A DNA stretch of 64,000 bases from Undibacterium parvum (GTDB lineage: Bacteria; Pseudomonadota; Gammaproteobacteria; Burkholderiales; Burkholderiaceae_D). Each line of letters opens with the position of its first letter. The stretch's first letter is position 1. Position numbers and translations under genes: made by a program. This document shows positions 1 to 8,770 of the stretch, in pieces. Under the pieces are notes generated by a model. The model saw only the letters and a program-made list of their open reading frames with translations, was not told the DNA's origin and did not search any database. The stretch spans positions 248,001 through 312,000 of the forward strand of contig NZ_CP034464.1 in assembly GCF_003955735.1 (NCBI RefSeq). The letters are read 5' to 3'.

Positions 1-738
1 CATTTGATTGCGTACTAAAGCTGCTTGTTCGAACTTAAGTTGCTCCGCAAAACCGAGCATTTTGGATTCTAAATTCTGCATTACTTCTGACTGCCGCCCG
101 CGCAAAAATTTGGCAGCGTTGTCGACATCGACCAGATAGTCTTCATGCGTAATAAAATCGACACAGGGCGCGCTGCATCTTTGAATTTGATGGAGTAAAC
201 AAGGGCGAGTACGATTCGCAAACACACTATCTTCACAACTACGCAAAAGGAAAATTTTCTGCAAAAGCTGCATGGATTCTTTGACCGCCCAGGCTGAAGG
301 AAAAGGGCCAAAGTATTGATGTTTCTTATCGATTGCCCCACGATAATACGTCATTCGTGGCGATTGCTCGTTGGTGATTTTTAGGTAGGGATAGGACTTA
401 TCATCACGGAATAGAATATTGTAGCGAGGTCGTAAAGTTTTGATTAAAGTATTCTCTAAAATCAGGGCTTCTGCTTCGCTACGCGTGACCGTGGTCTCCA
501 AGCGCGAAATTTTACCAACCATCATCGCGATACGGGGACTGCTCAAAGTTTTTTGAAAGTAGCTGGAAACACGTTTTTTTAAATCCCGCGCTTTACCCAC
601 GTATAAGACATGATCCTGCGCGTCGAAATATCGATAAACACCGGGTAAGTTGGGTAATTTTGCGACCGTCTCGAGCAACTGTAACCGCGCCTCGTCGTTT
701 TGTGTATCAGCGTTTAAATCAACTCTAGCGTCAGACAT
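1..738 (-). CDS. uvrC: UvrC excinuclease ABC subunit C, N-terminal part, cut by the window edge
   Basis: UvrC is the nuclease subunit of the UvrABC nucleotide excision repair complex and makes both incisions around a DNA lesion. The visible 246 residues hold the GIY-YIG nuclease domain: [11 protein letters not shown] near residue 30, then [14 protein letters not shown], and [16 protein letters not shown] near residue 105. A cysteine-containing segment (R-C-S-A-P-C-V) and the start of the UVR region ([12 protein letters not shown]) follow. The ATG is one base after the acpS stop, so it is probably the next gene of the same operon. The C-terminal half (UvrB binding, RNase H-like and HhH domains) lies outside the window. 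Confidence 0.95.
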   Translation of the reverse strand, partial: MSDARVDLNADTQNDEARLQLLETVAKLPNLPGVYRYFDAQDHVLYVGKARDLKKRVSSYFQKTLSSPRIAMMVGKISRLETTVTRSEAEALILENTLIKTLRPRYNILFRDDKSYPYLKITNEQSPRMTYYRGAIDKKHQYFGPFPSAWAVKESMQLLQKIFLLRSCEDSVFANRTRPCLLHQIQRCSAPCVDFITHEDYLVDVDNAAKFLRGRQSEVMQNLESKMLGFAEQLKFEQAALVRNQM

Positions 739-739
739 A

Positions 740-1141
740 TCAATCCGAATTCAAACGATCAATAACAACGAATGCCAGCGCATACTCGACCTCATCCGAC
801 AAGGACAATTGCGCACTCAGCTTGCGTTCGCCCATCCAATCGCCTAGTTGACTGCTAAGTTTGGCACTCGGACGACCGTCAGCCTCATTCAAAACTTGAA
901 CCGCCTGCCAACTCATAGGCGCACGCATCCCCAATCCTAAAGCTTTAGAAAAAGCCTCTTTTGCTGCAAAGCGGCTGGCCAAAAATCTCAGCCCGAGAAC
1001 GCTAGACTTTGCCTTACGTGCACGATAAATAAGAATTTCATCGGAGCCGAGTATCTTCTCAGCAAATCGTTCACCACTACGCAACAAGGCGGCATCTATG
1101 CGGGAAATCTGAACGATATCAGTACCAACGCCAAAGATCAT
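740..1141 (-). CDS. acpS: Holo-[acyl-carrier-protein] synthase
   Basis: AcpS transfers 4'-phosphopantetheine from CoA to a serine of apo-acyl carrier protein, activating it for fatty acid synthesis. The 133-residue length and the opening [15 protein letters not shown] are typical. The Mg-binding Asp is in G-T-D-I, and the second signature [12 protein letters not shown] contains the conserved Glu and Lys. The start overlaps the pdxJ stop by 4 bp (ATGA), showing translational coupling. The pdxJ-acpS pair is conserved in many proteobacteria. Confidence 0.97.
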   Translation of the reverse strand: MIFGVGTDIVQISRIDAALLRSGERFAEKILGSDEILIYRARKAKSSVLGLRFLASRFAAKEAFSKALGLGMRAPMSWQAVQVLNEADGRPSAKLSSQLGDWMGERKLSAQLSLSDEVEYALAFVVIDRLNSD

Positions 1142-1896
1142 TTGGCACTTAACCTTGCCTGCACCATGATAGCCTTCATGTCGCTAACAGCCTTACTCCA
1201 GCCGACAAAAAGTGCGTGCGCAACAATCGCATGGCCAATATTTAACTCGGATATTGCGGGAATAGCCGCGATTGCCTGTACATTCGTATAATGCAGACCA
1301 TGTCCGGCATTCACTTTTAAACCTCTTTTGACTGCTTCAAGTACACCTGAATGTACTCGCTCCAACTCTTTCGCTTGCGCCATTGGGTCAAGTGCATCGG
1401 CATATCGGCCGGTATGAATTTCGACAACCGTCGCACCAACTTCTTTGGATGCCTGCATCTGCTGTTCGTCGGCATCAATGAACAGACTCACGCGTATCCC
1501 CTCTGCCTGCAACTGCCTGACCGCAGATTCCACTCTCGAAAAATACTTAACAACATCAAGCCCGCCTTCAGTAGTCACCTCATCGCGACGCTCGGGAACC
1601 AGGCAAACATCTTGTGGCTTAATACTGCAAGCGAAATCTATCATTTCAGCGGTCACTGCCGCCTCTAGATTCATCCTAGTCAGTATTAGAGGACGAAGGC
1701 GTCTCACATCCTCATCTTTAATATGACGGCGGTCCTCACGCATGTGCAAAGTAATGCAATCAGCGCCAGCCTCCTCGGCGATGCGCGCTGCTTGCAAAGG
1801 ATCGGGGTAAGCCGTCCCACGCGCATTGCGCAAAGTGGCGACATGATCAATATTGATGCCGAGATCAATTAATTGTGTTTGGTTGTGAATATTCAT
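1138..1896 (-). CDS. pdxJ: Pyridoxine 5'-phosphate synthase
   Basis: PdxJ condenses 1-deoxyxylulose 5-phosphate with 3-amino-2-oxopropyl phosphate to make pyridoxine 5'-phosphate (vitamin B6, DXP-dependent route). The 252-residue TIM-barrel protein shows family landmarks: [29 protein letters not shown], the loop [15 protein letters not shown] and V-N-A-G-H-G-L-H-Y. It sits between recO and acpS with 4-bp overlaps at both ends, the usual order of the rnc-era-recO-pdxJ-acpS operon. Confidence 0.97.
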   Translation of the reverse strand: MNIHNQTQLIDLGINIDHVATLRNARGTAYPDPLQAARIAEEAGADCITLHMREDRRHIKDEDVRRLRPLILTRMNLEAAVTAEMIDFACSIKPQDVCLVPERRDEVTTEGGLDVVKYFSRVESAVRQLQAEGIRVSLFIDADEQQMQASKEVGATVVEIHTGRYADALDPMAQAKELERVHSGVLEAVKRGLKVNAGHGLHYTNVQAIAAIPAISELNIGHAIVAHALFVGWSKAVSDMKAIMVQARLSAK

Positions 1897-2738
1897 AGCC
1901 TCTGCAAATCTATCAGAATTTGTCTAGTATTTAAGGGGATACCATGTAAATGATGCGTGAGTAAAAATCGCATCAATATTTTGCTTTGCAACTGAGTAGT
2001 CGTATCAGAGTAATTCTCATTGCACATATCGAGCAGCGTTTTTCCGAGTACCCGAGGGATATTATCGCTTGCCCTAGCCGGACGCGCACCGTTTTCTGGC
2101 TCAAGTACATAATACTGATCTGCAATCAGTCTACTCTTCGACAAAGTACAAACGGATAGATCGCCGATTAAGCCAGATTCTGTCAACAAAGCCAACTCAA
2201 ACTTCCTCAGCACTATTTGCGCTGGCTCGTTGTGCGCAAGTTGACTTAATGTCGATACATAATGATTAAATAATAGGGCGTGCGGTGCGTCTTTTAGGAG
2301 GAACTTCAACAACAATTCATTCAGATAAAATCCGCACAAGAGTCCGGATTTTTCTAATGGGAGCATGCCCCCTACCCACTCGGCAGAGATCAAAGTACGT
2401 ATTTCAGACTTTCCACTCCAACCTAGATTCAAGGGCTGAAAGCTCTGTAAAACATTACGTAACTGTGAGTGTGGGCGCTTAGCGCCTTTCGCGACCAAAG
2501 CAACGCGGCCGTAGTCGCGACTAAACACGTCGAGAATAAGACTAGTCTCTTTATACGGATAAGAATGGAGCACAAAGCCAGGCTGATGCAAACAACGAAT
2601 ATCTTTTTGCAGAATTCGTTTCTCACGCGGCTTTGCGGTATTAATAGGCCGAGATGGCGGGATGATAGGCGACTTGGCACCTTGCGCCTCACCTTCAGCC
2701 AAAACCTCAAAATCGGGACGTATTAGCGCCTCCATCAT
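1893..2738 (-). CDS. recO: DNA repair protein RecO
   Basis: RecO works with RecR (RecFOR pathway) to displace SSB and load RecA on gapped DNA. The OB-fold N-terminal domain is recognisable from [36 protein letters not shown] helical region follows with [10 protein letters not shown], as in other betaproteobacterial RecO proteins. Ahead of the OB fold is a roughly 50-residue polar, Pro-rich extension of no evident function, so a later start cannot be excluded. It lies 8 bp after era and overlaps pdxJ by 4 bp. Confidence 0.93.
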   Translation of the reverse strand: MMEALIRPDFEVLAEGEAQGAKSPIIPPSRPINTAKPREKRILQKDIRCLHQPGFVLHSYPYKETSLILDVFSRDYGRVALVAKGAKRPHSQLRNVLQSFQPLNLGWSGKSEIRTLISAEWVGGMLPLEKSGLLCGFYLNELLLKFLLKDAPHALLFNHYVSTLSQLAHNEPAQIVLRKFELALLTESGLIGDLSVCTLSKSRLIADQYYVLEPENGARPARASDNIPRVLGKTLLDMCNENYSDTTTQLQSKILMRFLLTHHLHGIPLNTRQILIDLQRL

Positions 2739-2746
2739 GAGTCGTT

Positions 2747-3649
2747 TTATTCGTAGCCGTACGCACGCAAACCAGCTTCGTTATCCGCCCAGCCGGATTT
2801 AACCTTAATCCAAATTTCAAGATACACGGGACCGCCAAACAATTTTTCCATGTCTTGACGAGACTGTGTCGAGATGTCTTTGAGGCGAGCGCCTTTATTC
2901 CCGATCACCATTGATTTATGCCCATCGCGCTCGACCAAGATCGCAATAAAAATACGTCGCAAGTTACCTTCTTGCTCAAATTTCTCTAGCAACACTGTGC
3001 TGGTATAAGGCAATTCATCACCGACAAAACGAAATAGCTTCTCACGTACGATCTCCGTTGCGAGAAATTTTTCGCTACGATCAGTAATATCGTCTTCGCC
3101 GAAAACTGGAGCATTCAGAGGCAAATATTTTTTTGTCTCGCCTTCCAGATTTTCCAATTGAAATCCCAAGGTAGCAGAAACTGGCACCACCGCAGCAAAA
3201 GGAAACAAGGCCATAATTTTTTGCGCAAAGGGCATCATCACCGCCTTATCTTTAACGCGATCGGACTTATTAATCACCAAAATACAAGGTACATTTTTGG
3301 GCAACAAATCGATTACCTGTTGATCAGCCGCGCCAAAAGTTCCCGCTTCAATAATAAACAAAATGACATCAGAAGCTGTCAATGTATTCGTCACTGTACG
3401 ATTTAAGGTGCGATTTAAAGGATTCGAGTGTCTGGTTTGAAATCCTGGTGTATCCACGTAAATATACTGAGCATTGTCTTTGGTCTGTATGCCTGTGATG
3501 CGATGCCGAGTAGTCTGCGCCTTGCGTGAGGTAATACTCACCTTTGCACCAATTAGCGCATTCATCAGCGTGGATTTACCAACATTAGGACGACCAACAA
3601 TGGCAATGTAACCACATCGGAATTCAGAATTATCAAAGGTATCAGTCAT
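2747..3649 (-). CDS. era: GTPase Era
   Basis: Era is an essential GTPase that binds the 3' end of 16S rRNA and assists 30S maturation. G1 is [10 protein letters not shown] near residue 18, the switch I threonines sit in [10 protein letters not shown]3 is D-T-P-G-F-Q, and G4 is N-K-S-D. The C-terminal KH domain shows [11 protein letters not shown] and ends near the usual 300 residues. The start overlaps the end of rnc by 4 bp, so the two are coupled, as in most proteobacteria. Confidence 0.98.
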   Translation of the reverse strand: MTDTFDNSEFRCGYIAIVGRPNVGKSTLMNALIGAKVSITSRKAQTTRHRITGIQTKDNAQYIYVDTPGFQTRHSNPLNRTLNRTVTNTLTASDVILFIIEAGTFGAADQQVIDLLPKNVPCILVINKSDRVKDKAVMMPFAQKIMALFPFAAVVPVSATLGFQLENLEGETKKYLPLNAPVFGEDDITDRSEKFLATEIVREKLFRFVGDELPYTSTVLLEKFEQEGNLRRIFIAILVERDGHKSMVIGNKGARLKDISTQSRQDMEKLFGGPVYLEIWIKVKSGWADNEAGLRAYGYE

Positions 3650-4518
3650 ACTGTTTTCGGATCTAAGTTATGTTGTGTTGCGACGTCAGGATTATTTATG
3701 CCATTAAAAACACCCTGAGCCGGTTTTGAATCGAGTGCTTCGCTGTCGTTGTCTATGCGACTATCCGCCTGTATGGTAGCAATCCCCGCCAGTTTCAACT
3801 GAGAAGTTCTTGGCTTACTTTTTTTTCTAGCGGCAGGGGTCTTTGAAAGTATCGACAGTGCGGTCTCCAGCGCTAGTTTGGCAGCTGCCTGCTCGCCCGC
3901 ACGGCGACTACCGCCAGCGCCAAACACTTGGATTTCCAATTTGGGAACCAGACATTCGATCTCAAATTCTTGATTATGCGCTGCGCCATGAGTAGCGACA
4001 ACGTTGTACTGAGGCAGAGCGATTTTTTTACTTTGTAAAAACTCTTGCAATAGAGTCTTAGCGTCCTTGCCTAAAGTATTCGGATCTATCGTCACCAAAA
4101 CTGAAGAATACAAGGCCTTAATTACTTCCTTCGCCGCATCAAAACCAGCATCGAGGTAGATAGCGCCAAATAAAGCCTCCAGAGTATCGGCTAAGATTGA
4201 TGGACGCCGAAAACCACCGGATTTCAACTCGCCCTCGCCCAAACGCAAAAATTGTGACAATTCTATTCTTTGCGCCACTTCGTACAAGGACTGTTGTTTG
4301 ACCAAATTAGCACGAACCCGAGAGAGATCCCCCTCATCAATACTTGCAAAACTATCAAATAACAAAGAAGCGATTACGCAATTTAAAATTGAGTCGCCAA
4401 GAAACTCCAAGCGTTCATTATGTAAAACGCTATGACTGCGATGCGTCAAGGCCTGCTGCAACAAAGCGGAATTCGCAAATTGATGCCCTAGCCTTTTTTG
4501 CAATAATTGCTCATTCAT
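3646..4518 (-). CDS. rnc: Ribonuclease III
   Basis: RNase III cuts double-stranded RNA, including the rRNA precursor. The endonuclease signature is [13 protein letters not shown] near residue 35, with the second metal-binding Asp and Glu in [15 protein letters not shown]. The dsRNA-binding domain begins at [10 protein letters not shown] and ends with [18 protein letters not shown]. About 70 polar residues follow the dsRBD (to residue 290), a low-complexity tail longer than the E. coli enzyme (226 residues); its role is unknown. Confidence 0.97.
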   Translation of the reverse strand: MNEQLLQKRLGHQFANSALLQQALTHRSHSVLHNERLEFLGDSILNCVIASLLFDSFASIDEGDLSRVRANLVKQQSLYEVAQRIELSQFLRLGEGELKSGGFRRPSILADTLEALFGAIYLDAGFDAAKEVIKALYSSVLVTIDPNTLGKDAKTLLQEFLQSKKIALPQYNVVATHGAAHNQEFEIECLVPKLEIQVFGAGGSRRAGEQAAAKLALETALSILSKTPAARKKSKPRTSQLKLAGIATIQADSRIDNDSEALDSKPAQGVFNGINNPDVATQHNLDPKTV

Positions 4519-4528
4519 ACATGCCTAC

Positions 4529-4924
4529 TTATTCCTTCATCTTAGCGGCAGTGCCACTTTTAGCAGTAGTACCTTCGTACTCCATCAACAGACTTGCGGG
4601 GCCAAACAAGGGTATTTTTTTTGAATAAGCGAAACTAACTTCCATATCCTCACCGTTTTTTACTATCGTCAAATCTTTCCCTTTGACAGCATCAAAGTAA
4701 CCAACTTCAGCTTGCTTATCAAATGCTGTTTGAATGTCCCTTACCGTTTTACCGGCCTGTTTAGAAGAGACTATCGCCTTCTTAATGGAAGAATATTCGA
4801 TGACAGTAGGAGCAACCTTTGTCGCCAGCATGGCAGCAAAAACTAAAACACCTAAGGTCAATATCAGACCGACCAATGAAATTCCTTGCTGTTGCTTTAA
4901 AGAGTAATTTCCAAGATTTTTCAT
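4529..4924 (-). CDS. DUF4845 small membrane-anchored protein
   Basis: A 131-residue protein with a short polar N-terminus containing Q-Q-Q-G-I-S-L-V-G-L, then one hydrophobic helix (L-I-L-T-L-G-V-L-V-F-A-A-M-L-A-T-K-V) and a small soluble domain. The position between lepB and rnc and the G-I-S-L-V-G-L-I-L start match the DUF4845 family, which resembles a type IV pilin N-terminus. Its function is not established. It lies 10 bp upstream of rnc and 14 bp downstream of lepB, so it belongs to the operon. Confidence 0.85.
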   Translation of the reverse strand: MKNLGNYSLKQQQGISLVGLILTLGVLVFAAMLATKVAPTVIEYSSIKKAIVSSKQAGKTVRDIQTAFDKQAEVGYFDAVKGKDLTIVKNGEDMEVSFAYSKKIPLFGPASLLMEYEGTTAKSGTAAKMKE

Positions 4925-4938
4925 ATATATTTCCTTAA

Positions 4939-5850
4939 TTATTCAAAGCCACCGATACGCTTCGGGCTAGCAAAGTTCATCCAAATAAAAAAAGCTTTTC
5001 CAACAATATTTTGATCTGGCACAAATCCCCAGTATCGGCTATCTAGGCTATTGTCACGATTATCGCCCATCATAAAATACTGATCTTTAGGCACCGTACA
5101 GCTAAACCCTGAATCATCGTAAGAACACAGTTCACGATTTGGAAACGAATGCGGATCACTGACAAAAGGCGGTCGTTGCACATCATTTAATATCCGGTGC
5201 TTCACCCCTGTTAAATTTTCAGTATATTGATTTGAGTAATTAAGGTGCTCCTCATCTAGAAAATCGGGCAGTGTCTCATAGGCGATATCCCGTCCATTGA
5301 CTGATAAGCGCTTATTTTTATAGACCACCTTATCACCAGGAACGCCTACCACACGTTTAATATAGTCCAAACTTGGATTTTCAGGATACTTAAAGACCAT
5401 GACATCGCCACGCTGCGGGTCATTTAAAGACAGCACTTTTTTATTAATAACTGGCAAACGTATTCCATAAGTAAACTTATTTACCAAAATCAAATCACCA
5501 ACATACAACGTTGGCAACATAGAACTAGACGGTATTTTGAAAGGTTCGTAAAGGAAGGAGCGTAAAAAAAACACCATCGCAATCACAGGAAAAAAACTCC
5601 CTGAATACTCTATCCAAGCTGGCTGTTTCAATAAGCGGGACTCCAATTCAATTCGCCCGCCTTCTTGCAGACGAATTCCTTCGCTGGTCAATTTCTGATT
5701 ACGTATATCAAAGTCTGCCAGAGCCTTATCTGCGTTAATTCGACGTTTCTTTGCCAAAATAAACACATCTAAAAACCAAATTATCCCAGTTACGAAGGTA
5801 AGTATAAAAAGGATTAAAGCAAAATTGCCTAGAATTGATTGAAAACTCAT
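4939..5850 (-). CDS. lepB: Signal peptidase I
   Basis: Signal peptidase I removes signal peptides from Sec- and Tat-exported proteins at the periplasmic face of the inner membrane. Two N-terminal membrane segments are visible (residues 8-30 and about 80-100). Box B with the nucleophile is [14 protein letters not shown]. The general-base Lys is in [12 protein letters not shown], and box E is [14 protein letters not shown]. The 303-residue length suits a Gram-negative enzyme. The start overlaps the lepA stop by 4 bp, the standard lepA-lepB arrangement. Confidence 0.97.
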   Translation of the reverse strand: MSFQSILGNFALILFILTFVTGIIWFLDVFILAKKRRINADKALADFDIRNQKLTSEGIRLQEGGRIELESRLLKQPAWIEYSGSFFPVIAMVFFLRSFLYEPFKIPSSSMLPTLYVGDLILVNKFTYGIRLPVINKKVLSLNDPQRGDVMVFKYPENPSLDYIKRVVGVPGDKVVYKNKRLSVNGRDIAYETLPDFLDEEHLNYSNQYTENLTGVKHRILNDVQRPPFVSDPHSFPNRELCSYDDSGFSCTVPKDQYFMMGDNRDNSLDSRYWGFVPDQNIVGKAFFIWMNFASPKRIGGFE

Positions 5851-7640
5851 TTATCGTCCACTTGTAAAATTGCCAAAAATGCCTCCTGTGGTATCTCAAC
5901 GGAACCAACTTGCTTCATGCGTTTCTTACCTGCCTTTTGCTTTTCGAGTAACTTGCGTTTACGACTGATATCGCCGCCATAACATTTCGCCAAAACATTT
6001 TTACGCAAGGCCTTCACGTTTTCGCGCGAGATAATATTTGCACCGATCGCCGCTTGAATTGCCACATCAAACATCTGCCTAGGGATAAGCTCACGCATTT
6101 TTGCGGCAACCGCCCGGCCTCGATAATTACTATTCGATCTATGTACGATAATAGCCAAAGCATCTACTTTTTCGCTATTTATCAACATATCAACCTTAAC
6201 GACATCCGCGGATCGATACTCTTTAAACTCATAGTCCATAGACGCATATCCACGCGAAGTTGACTTAAGTTTATCAAAGAAATCCAAAACGATTTCTGCC
6301 ATCGGCATTTCATAGGTCAATTTAACTTGCCTACCGTGATAATTCATATCCAGTTGCACACCTCGCTTAGAAGTGCACAAGGTGATTACTGAACCGACAT
6401 ACTCCTGTGGCATGTATAAATTAACAGTAACTATAGGCTCACGAATCTCTTCTATTTTCGATGGTTCAGGCATCTTAGATGGATTATCGACCAATAAAAT
6501 ACTACGATCAGCCATAACCACTTCATACACAACAGTTGGAGCCGTTGTAATCAAATCCATATCAAATTCGCGCTCGAGACGCTCTTGCACGATTTCCATA
6601 TGCAACAATCCGAGGAATCCACAGCGAAAACCGAAACCCAAAGCTTGAGACACTTCTGGCTCGTACATCAAAGCTGCGTCGTTGAGCTTCAGTTTTTCAA
6701 GCGAATCACGCAAAGCGTCATACTGATTTGCCTCAACAGGAAACAGTCCTGCAAAAACCTGAGGCTGGACTTCTTTAAATCCAGGTAAAGACTCAGCTGC
6801 AGGCCTAGCCGCATGCGTTATCGTATCACCAACCTTGGCAGATTTTAATTCTTTAATACCAGCGATAATAAATCCAACCTGACCGGCAGACAAAGCCGTT
6901 CTAGATAAAGACTTTGGTGTGAATACCCCCACACTTTCAACTAGGTGCTGGGCCTCAGTCGCCATAAACAAAATCTTCTCTTTAGGCCGTAATATCCCAT
7001 TCATAATGCGCACCAACATCACTACACCGACATAATTATCAAACCAAGAGTCAACAATTAGTGCTTGAAGTGGCGCATCGGGATCACCTTGTGGAGGCGG
7101 AACTTTAACGATTAAGGATTCAAGAACGTCTTGCACTCCGAGTCCCGTTTTAGCGGAACAATGAACTGCCTCGCTAGCATCAATTCCGATCACCTCTTCA
7201 ATTTCCCGAATGGCATTATCAGGATCAGCGGAGGGAAGGTCAATTTTATTTAACACTGGTACGACTTCTACGCCGAGCTCTATCGCTGTATAGCAATTAG
7301 CAACAGTTTGAGCCTCAACCCCTTGCGATGCATCAACAACCAACAAGGCACCTTCACAAGCAGAAAGAGATCGACTAACCTCGTAGCTAAAATCGACATG
7401 ACCCGGTGTATCGATCAAATTCAAATTGTATATCTGTCCGTCTCTAGCTTTATAGCTTAAGGCAGCGGTTTGTGCTTTGATCGTGATACCACGTTCGCGT
7501 TCAATATCCATGGAGTCAAGAACTTGCGCTTCCATTTCGCGATCGGACAAGCCTCCGCACAGCTGAATAATACGATCAGCCAAGGTCGATTTTCCGTGGT
7601 CGATATGAGCAATAATGGAGAAGTTACGAATGTTATTCAT
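5847..7640 (-). CDS. lepA: Elongation factor 4 (LepA)
   Basis: LepA/EF4 is a ribosome-binding translational GTPase that affects initiation and back-translocation. I chose the ATG at 7638-7640 because the conserved [19 protein letters not shown] starts there; the open frame runs 16 codons further upstream without similarity to the family. G motifs: [23 protein letters not shown] and N-K-I-D-L. The LepA-specific C-terminal domain ends in [18 protein letters not shown]. It is the first gene of the lepA-lepB-rnc operon here. Confidence 0.98.
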   Translation of the reverse strand: MNNIRNFSIIAHIDHGKSTLADRIIQLCGGLSDREMEAQVLDSMDIERERGITIKAQTAALSYKARDGQIYNLNLIDTPGHVDFSYEVSRSLSACEGALLVVDASQGVEAQTVANCYTAIELGVEVVPVLNKIDLPSADPDNAIREIEEVIGIDASEAVHCSAKTGLGVQDVLESLIVKVPPPQGDPDAPLQALIVDSWFDNYVGVVMLVRIMNGILRPKEKILFMATEAQHLVESVGVFTPKSLSRTALSAGQVGFIIAGIKELKSAKVGDTITHAARPAAESLPGFKEVQPQVFAGLFPVEANQYDALRDSLEKLKLNDAALMYEPEVSQALGFGFRCGFLGLLHMEIVQERLEREFDMDLITTAPTVVYEVVMADRSILLVDNPSKMPEPSKIEEIREPIVTVNLYMPQEYVGSVITLCTSKRGVQLDMNYHGRQVKLTYEMPMAEIVLDFFDKLKSTSRGYASMDYEFKEYRSADVVKVDMLINSEKVDALAIIVHRSNSNYRGRAVAAKMRELIPRQMFDVAIQAAIGANIISRENVKALRKNVLAKCYGGDISRKRKLLEKQKAGKKRMKQVGSVEIPQEAFLAILQVDDK

Positions 7641-7662
7641 TAGGGAGACAAAAAGCCGATTA

Positions 7663-7685
7663 CAAAAAAAGCGCCCATAGCCGGG
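7663..7685 (-). promoter_or_regulatory. Small GC stem followed by seven T in the lepA leader
   Basis: On the minus strand a GCCC...GGGC stem with a 6-nt loop is followed at once by GC and seven T, about 22 bp before the lepA ATG. The shape resembles a weak intrinsic terminator or attenuator, but the stem is only 4-5 bp, so it may have no effect. The rest of the 210-bp gap to truA is AT-rich and shows no gene. Confidence 0.25.
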
Positions 7686-7850
7686 CAAAGATCCCAGGCG
7701 AGCGCCTCAAGTTTGGATTATGCAAAACGCCATTTTACCGGAATTTAAGATGAAAAACTGATTATTCATGCAGCACAATAGAAAAGTGATTTATTGCCAT
7801 TTACTTTTCATCATCGTGAAATGGATTTAACTTAACAATTGGTATTTATT

Positions 7851-8693
7851 TTAGTTGGTATCGCACTTTCGATCTTCAAACATAGATAAGAACCAAGGCT
7901 GATTCTGATTTGAATTCTGCGGCAATTGCCATCGCTCATCATATTCAATTTGCGACAAATATAAGCCGTCCGGCATAAATGTTGGCGCAGATAAACTTCT
8001 ATCTCTGCTTTGCAATACAAGCGCTATCCAGTCTGGATCTTTTTTCCCCGTACCAACGGCAATCAGAGCCCCCATAATATTTCTAACCATGTGGTGCAAG
8101 AATGCGTTAGCTCGCAGACTAAAAACAATCAAATCGCCTTGCTGTCTAATTTCTATTTTATACATATGCTTGATCGGAGACTTAGCTTGGCAAGCAGCGG
8201 CCCTAAACGCAGTAAAATCATGCTCACCAACCAAATGGCTGGCGGCTAAGCGCATTCTATCCACATCCAAGGGCCGATATACCCATCCAGCACGTTTAGA
8301 CCACATAGGGGATCGAATGCAACTGTTGTAAAGCAAATAGTGGTAGGTACGAGCATGTGCACTAAATCGCGCATGAAAATTATCTTGTCGATCTGGATCA
8401 AAAAAAGCAAGCTTATGAACCCAACGCACAACAATCGATGAAGGCAAAAAGGCGTTAACGCCATTTAACCACGAATGCTCTGACCTATCTAGTACAGTAT
8501 CAAAATGAATAATTTGCTCTGTAGCATGAACACCAGTATCTGTTCGTCCAGCACAGTTTGTTGCAATGACGCACTGAGCAAATCGCCCAAGCGCCCTTTC
8601 AAGAGCATCTTGTACAGTTTCACCGCCAGGTTGCGTTTGCCACCCATGCCAACAACTACCGTCGTACTGCACACCGAATACAAGTCGCTTCAT
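7851..8693 (-). CDS. truA: tRNA pseudouridine(38-40) synthase TruA
   Basis: TruA makes pseudouridine at positions 38-40 of the tRNA anticodon arm. The family start is R-L-V-F-G-V-Q-Y-D-G-S-C-W-H-G-W-Q, and the catalytic Asp is in C-A-G-R-T-D-T-G-V-H-A-T-E-Q. Later landmarks are F-H-A-R-F-S-A-H-A-R-T-Y-H-Y and F-L-H-H-M-V-R-N-I-M-G. At 280 residues it is slightly longer than typical because of a polar tail. It follows fimV after a terminator. In many relatives trpF-trpB-trpA follow truA, but here the next gene is lepA. Confidence 0.96.
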   Translation of the reverse strand: MKRLVFGVQYDGSCWHGWQTQPGGETVQDALERALGRFAQCVIATNCAGRTDTGVHATEQIIHFDTVLDRSEHSWLNGVNAFLPSSIVVRWVHKLAFFDPDRQDNFHARFSAHARTYHYLLYNSCIRSPMWSKRAGWVYRPLDVDRMRLAASHLVGEHDFTAFRAAACQAKSPIKHMYKIEIRQQGDLIVFSLRANAFLHHMVRNIMGALIAVGTGKKDPDWIALVLQSRDRSLSAPTFMPDGLYLSQIEYDERWQLPQNSNQNQPWFLSMFEDRKCDTN

Positions 8694-8711
8694 TTCGAAT
8701 ATTCTATTTCT

Positions 8712-8752
8712 GAAAAAAATAAAACGGGCGCAAGCTATACGCTGCGCCCGTT
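8712..8752 (-). terminator. Intrinsic terminator after fimV
   Basis: A perfect 10-bp inverted repeat (8723-8732 and 8743-8752, arm AACGGGCGCA) with a 10-nt loop is followed on the minus strand by a T-rich run. It sits 19 bp after the fimV stop. Confidence 0.85.
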
Positions 8753-8770
8753 CATGTTAAGAATTGAGAT

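Noticed and set aside
7641..7688. 16-codon upstream extension of LepA
   Set aside because: The LepA family starts at M-N-N-I-R-N-F-S; the extension overlaps the leader stem-loop and has no family similarity.
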